A stretch of DNA of 64,000 nucleotides from Ruminococcus sp. (GCF_017549005.1 NZ_JAFYYT010000047.1:1-64000); one strand, 5' to 3'. Counted from the stretch's first letter, positions 1 through 9,084 are shown. Made by a program: numbers and translations. Notes: generated from the letters alone by a model not told the origin.

Positions 1-1
1 A

Positions 2-1813
2 ACAGCTCAGATGTGCTCGCTCGTAGCTGCAAAGCACGGCAAGGGTGACGCAGGCTGGGCAAAGGGTCAGATGCAGTACCTCACAGGCGACAAGGCATTC
101 GCTAACGGTCAGTCATACTGTCTCGTCTGCGGCTTCAAGCCCAACGCTTCAAAGAATCCTCACCACAGAGCAGCTTCAGGCACAAACAGTGCAGCTGAGT
201 CAAATGACGGCGTACAGAACAAGTACACACTCATAGGCGCTCTCTGCGGCGGTCCTACAGACGCAAACGGCTCTTACAGAGATGTTCGTTCAGACTATGT
301 AAGCAACGAGGTTGCTTGTGACTACAACGCAGGTTTCGTCGGCGCAGCTGCTGGTCTCTACAGCATTTACAAGACAGGTTCTATTGAGACAAGCATTGAG
401 GGCGTAACAAAGATCTACGGCGGCAACGGCAGCTCAAACAACAACAATAATAATAACAACAATCAGCAGCAGACAACTACAACAACTCAGCCAAACAACA
501 ACAATAATAACAACAATAACAACACAACTACAACAACTAAGCCTAATAACAACAATAATAACAATAACAGCTCATCTTCAAGCGACGGCTACACAATCAA
601 GCCTAACAAGAAGGTAACATACAGTGCTCTCGGCGAAGACGAGAGAATGATCGGCTTCCCATACGAGGACTTCGACATTCCTACAGGCACAAAGATCACA
701 GAGGTAGAGGTTAATATCTCTGCTAACAAGAACATCGGCAAGTATGTTGGTCAGTTCGGTACTTCCACAACTGACAAGGAGAACGGCTACTGGGCAATGG
801 GCGACGAGATCACTCAGTCCATCAGCGGCAACTCAGGTACTATCTCATGGAAGGTTCCTTCGGACATCGCTTCTATCATCCAGACTCAGTACGGCGGTGA
901 GATCAAGTTCGGTGTTTGGTGGATCGACTGTGACGATTTCACAATCGACTCTGTAACTCTCAAGACAGGCAGCTCATCAGGCAGCAGCTCAAACAATAAT
1001 AATAACAACAATAATAACACTTCAAATAACAATAACAGCAGCTCGTCTTCAAGCGACGGCTACGAGATCAAGCCCAACAAGAAGGTAACATACAGTGCTC
1101 TCGGCGAAGACGAGAGAATGATCGGCTTCCCATATGAGGACTTCGATATTCCTTCAGGCGCAAAGATCACAGAGGTTCAGGTAGATATCTCTGCAAGCAA
1201 GAACATCGGCAAGTATGTTGGTCAGTTCGGTACTTCCACAACTGACAAGGAGAACGGCTACTGGGCAATGGGCGACGAGATCACTCAGTCCATCAGTGGC
1301 AACTCAGGTACTATCTCATGGAAGGTTCCTTCAGACATCGCTTCTATCATCCAGACTCAGTACGGCGGTGAGATCAAGTTCGGTGTTTGGTGGATCGACT
1401 GCGACGATTTCACCATCGACGCTGTAAGACTCAAGACAAGCGGTTCTTCAAGCAATAACACAACTACTACAAAGGCAACTACTACTACAACAAGAACCAC
1501 AACTACAACTACAAAGGCTACCACAACAACTACAACTACTACCGAAGCTCCCAAGCAGGACAAGCCTACACTTCTCGGCGACTCCAACTGCGACGGTATG
1601 GTTGATCTGTCAGATGCAGTTCTCATCATGCAGGCTCTTGCTAACCCCAACAAGTACGGCAAGCAGGGTACTGGTGAGCTCCACATCACAGAGCAGGGCT
1701 GGATCAATGCAGACGTACATCAGAAGGGCAACGGCGTTTCTACAAACGACGCTCTTGCAATTCAGATGAAGCTTCTCGGCAGGATCAGCGGATTCCCGAT
1801 CGACGTTCTTTAA
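2..1813 (+). CDS. GH9 endoglucanase, 3' part, with two CBM-like modules and dockerin (partial)
   Basis: C-terminal part of a secreted family 9 glycoside hydrolase; the reading frame is open to the window edge, so the N-terminus is missing. The GH9 end is recognised from the NPHHR block and from NEVACDYNAGF, where the Glu (codon 308-310) is the usual catalytic acid of GH9. An Asn-rich linker follows, then two near-identical modules of about 128 residues (584-967 and 1055-1438), a Thr-rich linker, and a C-terminal dockerin with two Ca-binding segments (GDSNCDGMVDLSDAV and the NADVHQKGNGVS region). The dockerin implies attachment to a cellulosome scaffoldin. The duplicated modules could be CBM79, a family described from an R. 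flavefaciens GH9, but that is a guess without a search. Predicted role: endo-cleavage of cellulose or beta-glucan outside the cell. Confidence 0.93.
   Translation, partial: TAQMCSLVAAKHGKGDAGWAKGQMQYLTGDKAFANGQSYCLVCGFKPNASKNPHHRAASGTNSAAESNDGVQNKYTLIGALCGGPTDANGSYRDVRSDYVSNEVACDYNAGFVGAAAGLYSIYKTGSIETSIEGVTKIYGGNGSSNNNNNNNNNQQQTTTTTQPNNNNNNNNNNTTTTTKPNNNNNNNNSSSSSDGYTIKPNKKVTYSALGEDERMIGFPYEDFDIPTGTKITEVEVNISANKNIGKYVGQFGTSTTDKENGYWAMGDEITQSISGNSGTISWKVPSDIASIIQTQYGGEIKFGVWWIDCDDFTIDSVTLKTGSSSGSSSNNNNNNNNNTSNNNNSSSSSSDGYEIKPNKKVTYSALGEDERMIGFPYEDFDIPSGAKITEVQVDISASKNIGKYVGQFGTSTTDKENGYWAMGDEITQSISGNSGTISWKVPSDIASIIQTQYGGEIKFGVWWIDCDDFTIDAVRLKTSGSSSNNTTTTKATTTTTRTTTTTTKATTTTTTTTEAPKQDKPTLLGDSNCDGMVDLSDAVLIMQALANPNKYGKQGTGELHITEQGWINADVHQKGNGVSTNDALAIQMKLLGRISGFPIDVL
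434..578 (+). repeat. Asn/Thr-rich linker, AAY-codon low-complexity tract
   Basis: Runs of 8 to 10 Asn codons (mixed AAC/AAT) alternate with Gln and Thr runs. A similar shorter tract separates the two modules near 995-1045. The mixed codons show the protein sequence, not just the DNA repeat, is being kept. It acts as a flexible linker between the catalytic and binding modules. Confidence 0.85.
584..967 (+). repeat. Carbohydrate-binding-like module, copy 1 of an internal duplication
   Basis: 384-bp unit repeated at 1055-1438 with an offset of exactly 471 bp. The copies are nearly identical in DNA and protein, differing in scattered positions such as TGTKITEVEVNISA versus SGAKITEVQVDISA. Each carries several Trp residues (GYWAMG, GVWWIDCD) that could bind glucan. 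Confidence 0.85.
1055..1438 (+). repeat. Carbohydrate-binding-like module, copy 2
   Basis: Second copy of the 384-bp unit at 584-967. It ends in AVRLKTS instead of SVTLKTG. The high DNA identity, including synonymous sites, points to recent duplication or gene conversion. Confidence 0.85.
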
Positions 1814-1840
1814 TTGATTATTCCAAGCAGATACTTCAAT

Positions 1841-1874
1841 GGAGGGTGTGATAAGATATCTTATCACACCCTCC
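1841..1874. terminator. Perfect 34-bp palindrome downstream of the GH9 gene
   Basis: 17 bp are perfectly mirrored around an ATAT centre (5' end GGAGGGTGTGATAAGAT). It begins 28 bp after the GH9 stop. There is no T-run on the plus side (GAATTT follows), so it may be a transcript-end stabiliser or weak terminator rather than a classical intrinsic terminator. Confidence 0.6.
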
Positions 1875-1991
1875 GAATTTATACTGATGAGTATCGCCTT
1901 ACCCCTGATACTCTTTTCCGGTCACTTGACAAGTTGTAGGTTTTGAACAATTTTGCACAGTTTTTTTGTCTTGCTTTTTCACGTAAAACTC

Positions 1992-2020
1992 TTGCAAATC
2001 ATGGCTTTCTGTGATATAAT
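1992..2020 (+). promoter_or_regulatory. Promoter for secG
   Basis: TTGCAA (1992-1997), 17-bp spacer, TATAAT (2015-2020). It lies 65 bp upstream of the secG start. Confidence 0.75.
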
Positions 2021-2085
2021 AGTAAAGCTAATTTAAATATTTCGGCTCGTACCGTAAATCATACTTATTATCCGGAGGTATTTTT

Positions 2086-2343
2086 ATGTCAACTTTAGAG
2101 ATCATCGGCGGAGTAGTTATACTCGCTATAAGCCTTATTACTATTATCCTCTGCCTCTCACAGGAGCAGAAGTCACAGGACAGCATGACAGCAGCGCTCA
2201 CAGGTGCAAGTGCTGATTCATTCTACGGCAAGAACGAGGGAAGAACAAAGGAAGCTATCCTCGGAAAGATCACAAGAACACTTTCCATTCTCCTCTTTAT
2301 TGTTGTGCTTGCAGTAAACATCATACCGATCTTCAAGAAGTAA
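2086..2343 (+). CDS. secG: Preprotein translocase subunit SecG
   Basis: 85-residue membrane protein of the SecYEG translocon, which moves unfolded proteins across the cytoplasmic membrane. Two hydrophobic helices (about residues 4-23 and 65-82) flank a polar loop that holds the family-typical SADSFYGKN segment. Length fits SecG. The start follows GGAGG with 7 bases of spacing. It lies directly before rnr, a pairing common in Firmicutes, which supports the call. A hairpin with a T-rich tail separates the two genes. Confidence 0.9.
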   Translation: MSTLEIIGGVVILAISLITIILCLSQEQKSQDSMTAALTGASADSFYGKNEGRTKEAILGKITRTLSILLFIVVLAVNIIPIFKK

Positions 2344-2349
2344 TGAATT

Positions 2350-2382
2350 GCCCTGTGACTGAGGTCATGGGGCTTTGCTTTT
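2350..2382 (+). terminator. Intrinsic terminator or attenuator between secG and rnr
   Basis: 10-bp stem GCCCTGTGAC/GTCATGGGGC (two wobbles), TGAG loop, followed by TTTGCTTTT. It would end secG transcripts or limit read-through into rnr. Confidence 0.75.
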
Positions 2383-2445
2383 ATTGCCGGTACCGCGGCA
2401 TAATGCGGATTTTCCGCGTTATTATACGGAATTAAGGAGACTTTT

Positions 2446-4626
2446 ATGTCAGAAAAGCCAAAAAAGAAACAAACAAACAAAAAAGGAGGCTCAGTCACCT
2501 CCGTTGAGAGCTATAAAAATAAAATAGTCACTTTTCTCAAAGCCTACGGGAAGAAATCCATGTCCATAAGCGAGCTCGAGTCAAAATGCAGGACAAAGAA
2601 ATCGGGCAGGGAGAACTTCACAACAGCCTTTGCGGAGCTCCGCACAGAGGGCGTTGTCATGATGAAAAAGGGCATGAAAGCCGCTCTCTGCTCACGTATA
2701 AATGTTTACCCCGGAACTGTCACAAGGCTCAGCAGGACTTTCGGCTTTGCAGTTACCGACGACGGCACGGAGTACTTCATACCCGGAAAGTGTATGCTCG
2801 GAGCCATGCCAAACGACAGGGTGCTCATTTCTCCCATCGCTTCGCGCTCTGGAGAGCCCGAGGGCGAGATACTGGATATACTTGAGTTCGGCAGCTCACA
2901 GCTCACAGGTAAGATAGAATACGAGGACGGCAGACCTTACCTCGTCCCCGATACAGCTTCGAGAAATCATATAATCATAGTCCGCGAGGAAAGCATTCCC
3001 TTTGAGAATGGGGACAAGGTGCTGGCGGAGATAGTTTACCGCGGCCGCAGACACGCCGAGCACAAGGTGAAGATAACCCTTGTTTTCGGAAGCTCCGACT
3101 ACGCGGCTTCTTCGGCGGCTTCGATACTCGTTGTACACGGCGCTCCCACAGCTTTCCCCGAGGAAGTCCTCAGGGAAGCGCGGAAGATATCCGAGGGCGG
3201 CGTACAGGAGTACTCTGTCAATAACCGCGAGGATCTCCGCGATATGACCATATTCACCATAGACAGCGCAGAGTCAAAGGATCTGGACGACGCTGTATCG
3301 CTTCAAAAGACGCGGAAGGGCTACTGCCTCGGCGTCCATATCGCCGACGTTTCCCACTACGTCAAGGGCAACAGCGCTCTCGACAAGGAAGCGCTCATGC
3401 GCGGAACAAGTATTTACTACGCCGATAAGGTGATACCAATGCTCCCGAAGGAGCTGTCAAACGGTATCTGTTCACTTAATCCCGACGAGGACAGACTTAC
3501 GCTCTCGGCATTCATGGAGCTCGACAAGGAGGGAAATATGCTCTCCTACCGCTTCTGCAAGAGCGTTATACGTTCCCGTGTAAAGGGCGTATATTCGGAG
3601 ATAAACCGCATACTTGACGGCAGCGAGACCGATGAAATCGCCGAAAAGTACAAAGAGGTACGCAGCAGTATCACGCTCATGAATGAGCTTGCGGATAAGC
3701 TCATAGCAAGGAAAAAGCTCCGCAACGCTCCAGAGATAGAGACATCAGAAAGCAAACTTATAATCAACGAGGACGGCATATGCTGCGACGTACAGCCCCG
3801 TGAGCGAGGCAAGTCCGAGCGTATCATCGAGGAGTTCATGCTTACAGCAAACGAAGCTGCCGCAAAACTGGCAAAGGAGAAGAACGTACCCTTTGTGTAC
3901 CGTATACATGAAGCTCCTCCCGAAGCCAAGACCGAGGCTCTCCATGAGATACTGCCGAAATACGGCTTTGAATGCCCGCATTTCAGCGAATTCAAGCCCG
4001 TTCACGCCGCTAAGATACTGGAAAGCGCCCGTGATACGGAGAAGTTCGAGGCAGTCAATATGCTGGTGCTCCGCTCAATGGCAAAGGCGAAGTACTCCCC
4101 CGAGCCTCTCGGACATTTCGGACTGGTGCTGGACGACTACGCACACTTTACCTCGCCTATAAGGCGTTATCCCGACCTTGCCATACACCGCATAATCACG
4201 GATATACTGGCAGGCTACAACAACGAGTGGCTCAACAAGCGGTATGCAGGCTTTGCCGTAAACGCTGCCGAACGCTCCTCCGCCGCAGAGATACGCGCCA
4301 TAACCATTGAGCGCGAATGTGAGGACTGCTACAAGGCGGAGTATATGAAAGCACACATCGGCGAGAGCTTCACCGCTAAGATATCGGGAGTTACGGAGTT
4401 CGGCTTCTATGCGGAGCTCCCCAATACCGTGGAGGGACTCGTCCACATAAGGACGCTCCCCGAGGGAGAATACGACTATACAGAGCCTGTATCGCTTACT
4501 GAGCGTTTCACAGGCGTATCATACACTCTCGGACAGACTGTACAGGTAGTCTGCGCCGCAGTCAGCGTCAGTGACGGAACCATTGATTTCGTTCTCGATG
4601 ACGACGAAGATGAGGAGGAACTTTAA
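2446..4626 (+). CDS. rnr: Ribonuclease R
   Basis: 726-residue 3'-5' exoribonuclease of the RNB family; it degrades structured RNA and acts in tmRNA-linked RNA quality control. Seen in order: a basic N-terminus with an RNase II/R helix-turn-helix-like segment (about residues 20-75), cold-shock/OB regions, the RNB catalytic domain with the acidic active-site block IDSAESKDLDDAV (about residues 270-282), the HFTSPIRRYPDL block near 570, and a C-terminal S1 domain (about 640-715). The acidic tail DDDEDEEEL is unusual beside the Lys-rich tails of many RNase R proteins. The start follows AAGGAG. Its stop overlaps the next gene as TAATG. Confidence 0.95.
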   Translation: MSEKPKKKQTNKKGGSVTSVESYKNKIVTFLKAYGKKSMSISELESKCRTKKSGRENFTTAFAELRTEGVVMMKKGMKAALCSRINVYPGTVTRLSRTFGFAVTDDGTEYFIPGKCMLGAMPNDRVLISPIASRSGEPEGEILDILEFGSSQLTGKIEYEDGRPYLVPDTASRNHIIIVREESIPFENGDKVLAEIVYRGRRHAEHKVKITLVFGSSDYAASSAASILVVHGAPTAFPEEVLREARKISEGGVQEYSVNNREDLRDMTIFTIDSAESKDLDDAVSLQKTRKGYCLGVHIADVSHYVKGNSALDKEALMRGTSIYYADKVIPMLPKELSNGICSLNPDEDRLTLSAFMELDKEGNMLSYRFCKSVIRSRVKGVYSEINRILDGSETDEIAEKYKEVRSSITLMNELADKLIARKKLRNAPEIETSESKLIINEDGICCDVQPRERGKSERIIEEFMLTANEAAAKLAKEKNVPFVYRIHEAPPEAKTEALHEILPKYGFECPHFSEFKPVHAAKILESARDTEKFEAVNMLVLRSMAKAKYSPEPLGHFGLVLDDYAHFTSPIRRYPDLAIHRIITDILAGYNNEWLNKRYAGFAVNAAERSSAAEIRAITIERECEDCYKAEYMKAHIGESFTAKISGVTEFGFYAELPNTVEGLVHIRTLPEGEYDYTEPVSLTERFTGVSYTLGQTVQVVCAAVSVSDGTIDFVLDDDEDEEEL

Positions 4627-5387
4627 TGAAAAAAATATCAGCAATTATCGCAGCAGCAGCTTTTACAGCAGCACTCGTATCATGTGCAGGCGAAAAGACG
4701 GGAACAGCTCCCTCAAAGCCTGACGAGCCCGAGACTACAGCCGCAGCAACAGAGGTGACTTCTGAGGAAGCGACCACAAAAAAGACCACAGCTGTGACAA
4801 CTACCGCTAAGGCTACAACAACGACTCAGCCCGACCCTCTCGGCGGCGGAGCTTTTGAGTACAACGAGGACGGAGCTGTAGTCTTCAAGGCTGACAGCAA
4901 GGACGCTGACGACCGTACTGTGATATCGGCAGCACAGGCGCTTTTCGAGTCAGCCTGCCGTACCCAGTGGAACTTCACAGTAGGCTGTCCTTTCAAGACC
5001 GATGAGCAGTTCATCGAGACAGGCGATTTCAACTGGCGCTATTATCACATCTCCGACAGCAGTATCAAGACCTTTGCGGACGTTGAGAAAGCTTATCAGA
5101 AGGTATTCAGCGACCGCTACAAGACCGTTGACCTTTCCACTCTCTATGTTGAGCAGGACGGGGGAGTATATGCTCTTTCCGGTGCAAGAGGAGCCGATAT
5201 ATACTACACAGGCTCAAAAATAACGGAAATAAAGTCCAGGACCGATGATGAGATAGTATTTACAGTGGAAAACTACTACAGCGACAGCGACTACGGCGAG
5301 GGGCCGAATACGCAGACCGAGGAGTTCTCGGCAGTTATCGGCACCGATAACATATGGAAAGCAGGAAAGTTCTCGCTTCCATACTGA
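4626..5387 (+). CDS. Thr-rich-linker lipoprotein of unknown function
   Basis: 253-residue predicted lipoprotein. Signal peptide with lipobox LVSC (Cys20), then a Thr/Ala-rich linker (about residues 25-65), then a soluble domain of about 180 residues. The domain (AQALFESAC, GCPFKTDEQF, LSTLYVEQDGGVYAL) vaguely recalls IseA-type inhibitors of cell-wall DL-endopeptidases, but I do not claim it. Start and rnr stop overlap by one base (TAATG), so it is probably translated from the rnr transcript. A bidirectional hairpin follows. Confidence 0.8.
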   Translation: MKKISAIIAAAAFTAALVSCAGEKTGTAPSKPDEPETTAAATEVTSEEATTKKTTAVTTTAKATTTTQPDPLGGGAFEYNEDGAVVFKADSKDADDRTVISAAQALFESACRTQWNFTVGCPFKTDEQFIETGDFNWRYYHISDSSIKTFADVEKAYQKVFSDRYKTVDLSTLYVEQDGGVYALSGARGADIYYTGSKITEIKSRTDDEIVFTVENYYSDSDYGEGPNTQTEEFSAVIGTDNIWKAGKFSLPY

Positions 5388-5408
5388 ACTTCTTCAACAA
5401 ACAATAAC

Positions 5409-5456
5409 AAGCCCGAAAGTGATTCTTGCGAACCTCTTTCGGGCTTGATCCTTTTT
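5409..5456. terminator. Bidirectional terminator between the lipoprotein and the Na/Pi transporter
   Basis: Arms AAGCCCGAAAG and CTTTCGGGCTT (5409-5419, 5436-5446) with a CTTTTT tract on the plus side. It lies between converging genes. Confidence 0.75.
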
Positions 5457-7263
5457 ATGCGTTGACTTCCTGTGCACCCAGCCTGCGGAAATAATCCTCG
5501 GCATAGGCACGGTATTCCGTTCTGAATACCTCGTCGTTCTCCTTTACCTCGTGGAGGTAAGCGTGGAGATTGGTCTTTTCGTCTGTCTCGATAAGACAGC
5601 CTGCGATATTTGAGCAGTGATCCGATATACGTTCGAGGTTGGTGAGTACGTCCTGGAAGATGTAGCCAAGCTCTACGGTACACTCGTCGTTCTGCAGTCT
5701 GCGGATATGTCTGTTTTTCAGCTCGGTGCTGAGATTGTCCACAACTTCTTCAAGAGGCTCGACCTTGTGGGCGATCTTGAGGTCGTTGTTCATGTATGCG
5801 TCCATAGCCTTGTTTACGTTTTCTGCGATAGCGTCGGTGATGACTGTTATCTCATTTATGCACTCGTCAGAGAACATTATGCCCTTTTCGTGCATTTCCT
5901 GAGCCGATTCAACAAGGTTTACCGCATGGTCGGAAATTCTCTCGAAGTTTCCTACACAGTGCATCATCTTCGATACGCTTCGGCTGTCAGCGCCTGTGAT
6001 ACTTGCTTTTGAAAGCTTGATAAGGTAGCTGTTGATCTTGTCCTCATAGCCGTCGATTATGTCCTCGTTCTCGATGATAGTTTCGCAGGCATTCTCGTCA
6101 TAGCCTGTGAGGAGTTTCAGCGACATGAGGATAGTCTCTCTTGTAAGCTCTGCCATCTGATTTGTAGCCGAGATACAGGTGTGAACAGCTACGGCAGGAG
6201 TTTTCAGCAGGATAACATCGAGACCTGTAAGAGTTCTTCTTGTGTCCCTGACTTCTTCCTTGCCGTCCTTTACGACTATCTTTGAGAGAGCCACAAGCTG
6301 CTTTGTGAACGGCATGAACATCACTGTTGTAGCCACATTGAAGATAGTGTGCATTACCGCGATACCAACGTATCCTACGGTCTTGCTCATGATACCGAGA
6401 CCTATGACGTTCTGGAGTATCATGATAATGGGAAGAAGCACCAGTGTGCCGATTATCTTGATGATTATATGTGTCCATGCAACACGCTTTGCATCCTTGC
6501 TGACGCCGACTGTTGAAAGGAGAGCCGTTACGCAGGTACCGATGTTACAGCCCATGATTATCGGCAGCGACATACCCCAGGTAAGACCGCCCGTCTTTGA
6601 GAAAGCCTGTAATATACCGATAGAACCTGCTGAGCTCTGGATTATGCCTGTGAATACTGTTCCCACGAGAACGCCGAGCACAGGATTGTGGAATGCTGTG
6701 AGCACCCTCTGGAAATCAGGCGAGCTTGCCAGCGGATCGACGGAATCCGACATGAATGTCATACCTGTCATAAGGACTGCAAAGCCAACAAGTATACGTC
6801 CTACGTCCTTTTTCTTGTTCTTTTTCGCGAACATGATAAGTATTGTTCCCGCAAGAGCTATGAGCGGCGAGAACGATACAGGCTTCAGAAGCCTCAGGAT
6901 AAAGCTGACGATGCCGCCCTCTCCCGAATCCTTGATGCCGTCAAGACAGAGTATCCATGCCGTAAAGGTAGTACCTATATTCGAGCCGAAGCAAACTCCG
7001 ATAGTCTGCTCCAGGGTCATGATACCCGAGTTTACAAAGCCTACGAGCATTACGGTCATAGCCGACGAGGACTGTATAGCAACAGTAACGCCCATTCCGA
7101 GAAGAATAGCCTTGAGCTTATTCTCGGTCATTTTTTTCAGTGCGACTTCGAGCTTGCCGCCCGTGAGTTTTTCAAGTCCTGTGGACATTACCTTCATACC
7201 GTAAAGGAAGAAAGCAAGTCCGCCCACAAGGGTGAAAATGTTAAAAATCGAAAACTCTTCCAT
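5455..7263 (-). CDS. Na+/phosphate cotransporter (NptA/YjbB type) with PhoU-like tail
   Basis: 602-residue membrane protein, predicted to import phosphate with sodium. The N-terminal 330 residues hold the duplicated Na_Pi_cotrans repeat with the signature QSSSAMTVM (about residue 65) and QSSAGSIGI (about 210) and 8 or more membrane spans. The C-terminal 220 residues form a soluble helical PhoU-like domain (NFERISDHAVNL, NLERISDHCSNI), typical of this family. The start follows AGGAG at good spacing. It is transcribed alone from a clear promoter. Confidence 0.93.
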   Translation of the reverse strand: MEEFSIFNIFTLVGGLAFFLYGMKVMSTGLEKLTGGKLEVALKKMTENKLKAILLGMGVTVAIQSSSAMTVMLVGFVNSGIMTLEQTIGVCFGSNIGTTFTAWILCLDGIKDSGEGGIVSFILRLLKPVSFSPLIALAGTILIMFAKKNKKKDVGRILVGFAVLMTGMTFMSDSVDPLASSPDFQRVLTAFHNPVLGVLVGTVFTGIIQSSAGSIGILQAFSKTGGLTWGMSLPIIMGCNIGTCVTALLSTVGVSKDAKRVAWTHIIIKIIGTLVLLPIIMILQNVIGLGIMSKTVGYVGIAVMHTIFNVATTVMFMPFTKQLVALSKIVVKDGKEEVRDTRRTLTGLDVILLKTPAVAVHTCISATNQMAELTRETILMSLKLLTGYDENACETIIENEDIIDGYEDKINSYLIKLSKASITGADSRSVSKMMHCVGNFERISDHAVNLVESAQEMHEKGIMFSDECINEITVITDAIAENVNKAMDAYMNNDLKIAHKVEPLEEVVDNLSTELKNRHIRRLQNDECTVELGYIFQDVLTNLERISDHCSNIAGCLIETDEKTNLHAYLHEVKENDEVFRTEYRAYAEDYFRRLGAQEVNA

Positions 7264-7317
7264 ATGTTCTCCTGATCTTTCTTTATCTGTAATAATATAT
7301 TTTTCCCTTCTGATTAT

Positions 7318-7345
7318 ATTATATCAGGTTATATCTCAGAGTCAA
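7318..7345 (-). promoter_or_regulatory. Promoter for the Na/Pi transporter
   Basis: On the minus strand: TTGACT (7345-7340), 16-bp spacer, TATAAT (7323-7318). Confidence 0.75.
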
Positions 7346-7382
7346 TGATTTCAGCAATAGTTTAACGTGAATTTAACATTGC

Positions 7383-7413
7383 AAAAAAATAACAGCCCCT
7401 TTCGGAGCTGTTA
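7383..7413 (-). terminator. Terminator of the Wzz-like gene
   Basis: Minus strand: stem TAACAGC/GCTGTTA with a short loop, followed by seven Ts. Confidence 0.75.
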
Positions 7414-7423
7414 TGTATATCAT

Positions 7424-8998
7424 TTATTTTTTCTTTGACTTCTTCGGATTTTTTTCCGCTTCTTTTTCAGCGGCTTCCTCGATAGCCTCGATAACTTCCT
7501 CGAGATCATCATCGTCGTCGTCATAATCATCATCTGTGCTCTTTACAGCCTTTTTCCTGTTGTCGCGCTTGAGAGCCGAGATAAATGCAACTGCAAGGTA
7601 TATAGCAAAGATGAGTATCTCAAAAATTATTATGGACTTGAGAGACGCATTTAATGCCTGCATAATACCTGCTGATGCTGACTTTGAAGCGTAAGCAAGG
7701 ACAGTATAGGCATTTGCGAACTGAACGTTCTCATAGTAGTCGTTGGCTGTCTTTTCCGTAAGGTCAACTATATTTGCGACCTTTTCCTTGAGACTCTCGA
7801 GATCAGCCTCAACCTTTTCGATATTTGCTCTTGAACTTGTCTTGTCGGAATTGAGAGCTTCCTTTCTTGACTCATAGAACTTTATATCCTGTGTTGTCTG
7901 AGCAAGATTTGCTTCAATACTGGTCTTCGACTTGAACATTGCATCATACTGATCGGAATGTATCGAAGATGTACCGTTTATGCTCTCAGCTCCTGCACCG
8001 ATGAATGTAGCAGAGTCCTTTACGTACTTTGCGATAGAGGCATCAAGAGCTGCAAGTCTCTCTGCATACTCGTCCTTGTCGCGCTTGAGGTTTTCTATTG
8101 TGTAATCATAGTATGCAAGAGCAGAGTTCTTGTCCTTTGTAACGTTGTTAACTGAAATATAGGACGAGATCCTGTCAAGGTCAATGCTTGTGACAGTCTT
8201 TGCATACTCTGAAAGGTCGTTGAATGAAAAGCCTGTTACGCTTGAACGGAATGCTGTATTGTCTTCCTTTGCGAGTTCGTTGAGATAATTTCTTACATTT
8301 CTGAGCGAAGTCCTGTAAAGGTCGATCTGCTGAGCATAGTCATAGTCCTCGGAATCAACGGCTGTAACAGCAGCGCCGAGAGGCTTGTTGAAGCCGTAGA
8401 GCTGATAGAAGTACTCGCCGTAGCAGTCAAGGATCGTATTGAGTATCTCAGTACCTGTTGTCTTGTCGAAGCCGGCTTTGCTGTAATCGAAAACTACATA
8501 AAACTGCGTAGGGTAATATTTAACGTCGAGCATTGCCTGTGCAGCAGAAAGGCTTCCGCTTGTAGCCTTTTCCATGACGCTGTTGTAGGCTTTGAGCTTT
8601 TCATAAGCGTCCTGTGGCATTTTATAGCCGAAACTGATGTTTCTTCTGACATCCTCAAGGCTTTCGATATCGAGGCCCATTTCCGTAAGAGCCATTTCTA
8701 TAACTCTCGGGCTCTTCATTGTCTCTATATCGAAATCTCCGCCCTTTTTAGGGTCGAGTCCCTGTTCGATACCGTCATATGTAAAGCTTACGATAGCCTG
8801 TGCAGGCGTTGCACTGGAAAAAGTCCTGAATGCCGATAATGAAAATACAGCAAGAGCTGCTATTATCGCAACAACTATCCATGCCGTCAGAAATCTCTTC
8901 AGCTGCTTAAAAATAGAAGAAACCGAAATAATTACCTCATCGTTTTCTTCCTGATTCTTGATCGTAATATTGAGATTACGCTCATTATTCTTAGCCAT
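7424..8998 (-). CDS. Wzz-like polysaccharide chain-length/export protein
   Basis: 524 residues from ATG 8998, chosen because GGAGG sits 5 bases before it; the longer frame to 9040 lacks an SD. Layout: short cytoplasmic N-terminus, membrane helix (about 35-57), long extracellular region rich in predicted coiled coil (about 60-430), second membrane helix (about 435-460), then an acidic stretch (six consecutive Asp) and a Lys-rich end. Two helices flanking a coiled-coil ectodomain is the architecture of Wzz/PCP co-polymerases that set exopolysaccharide chain length. No tyrosine-kinase domain is fused. A CpsB-type phosphatase and a FlaA1-type dehydratase at 17-20 kb support a polysaccharide role. 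Exact family uncertain. Confidence 0.7.
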   Translation of the reverse strand: MAKNNERNLNITIKNQEENDEVIISVSSIFKQLKRFLTAWIVVAIIAALAVFSLSAFRTFSSATPAQAIVSFTYDGIEQGLDPKKGGDFDIETMKSPRVIEMALTEMGLDIESLEDVRRNISFGYKMPQDAYEKLKAYNSVMEKATSGSLSAAQAMLDVKYYPTQFYVVFDYSKAGFDKTTGTEILNTILDCYGEYFYQLYGFNKPLGAAVTAVDSEDYDYAQQIDLYRTSLRNVRNYLNELAKEDNTAFRSSVTGFSFNDLSEYAKTVTSIDLDRISSYISVNNVTKDKNSALAYYDYTIENLKRDKDEYAERLAALDASIAKYVKDSATFIGAGAESINGTSSIHSDQYDAMFKSKTSIEANLAQTTQDIKFYESRKEALNSDKTSSRANIEKVEADLESLKEKVANIVDLTEKTANDYYENVQFANAYTVLAYASKSASAGIMQALNASLKSIIIFEILIFAIYLAVAFISALKRDNRKKAVKSTDDDYDDDDDDLEEVIEAIEEAAEKEAEKNPKKSKKK

Positions 8999-9029
8999 TT
9001 CAACCTCCATATTTACCAAAACATTTATA

Positions 9030-9050
9030 TTACGGCACAATACGCCGTAA
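9030..9050 (-). other. 5'-leader hairpin of the Wzz-like gene
   Basis: Perfect 7-bp stem TTACGGC/GCCGTAA with a 7-base loop, lying just after the predicted transcription start and 22 bases before the SD. It could affect mRNA stability or translation. Confidence 0.5.
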
Positions 9051-9055
9051 GAATA

Positions 9056-9084
9056 ATTATATCACTAACAGGGCATATAGTCAA
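9056..9084 (-). promoter_or_regulatory. Promoter for the Wzz-like gene
   Basis: Minus strand: TTGACT (9084-9079), 17-bp spacer, TATAAT (9061-9056). Confidence 0.8.

Noticed and set aside
434-580. AAY tract in the GH9 gene as a microsatellite or frameshift site
   Set aside because: Mixed AAC/AAT codons interrupted by Gln and Thr codons keep the frame open; it looks like a selected linker, not a phase-variable repeat.
1357-1707. Minus-strand frame with long Val runs
   Set aside because: Produced by the Thr-rich linker (ACN codons) of the GH9 gene read backwards; not a gene.
6242-7204. 320-codon frame opposite the Na/Pi transporter
   Set aside because: Antisense shadow of a clear transporter gene with no RBS and no recognisable domain.
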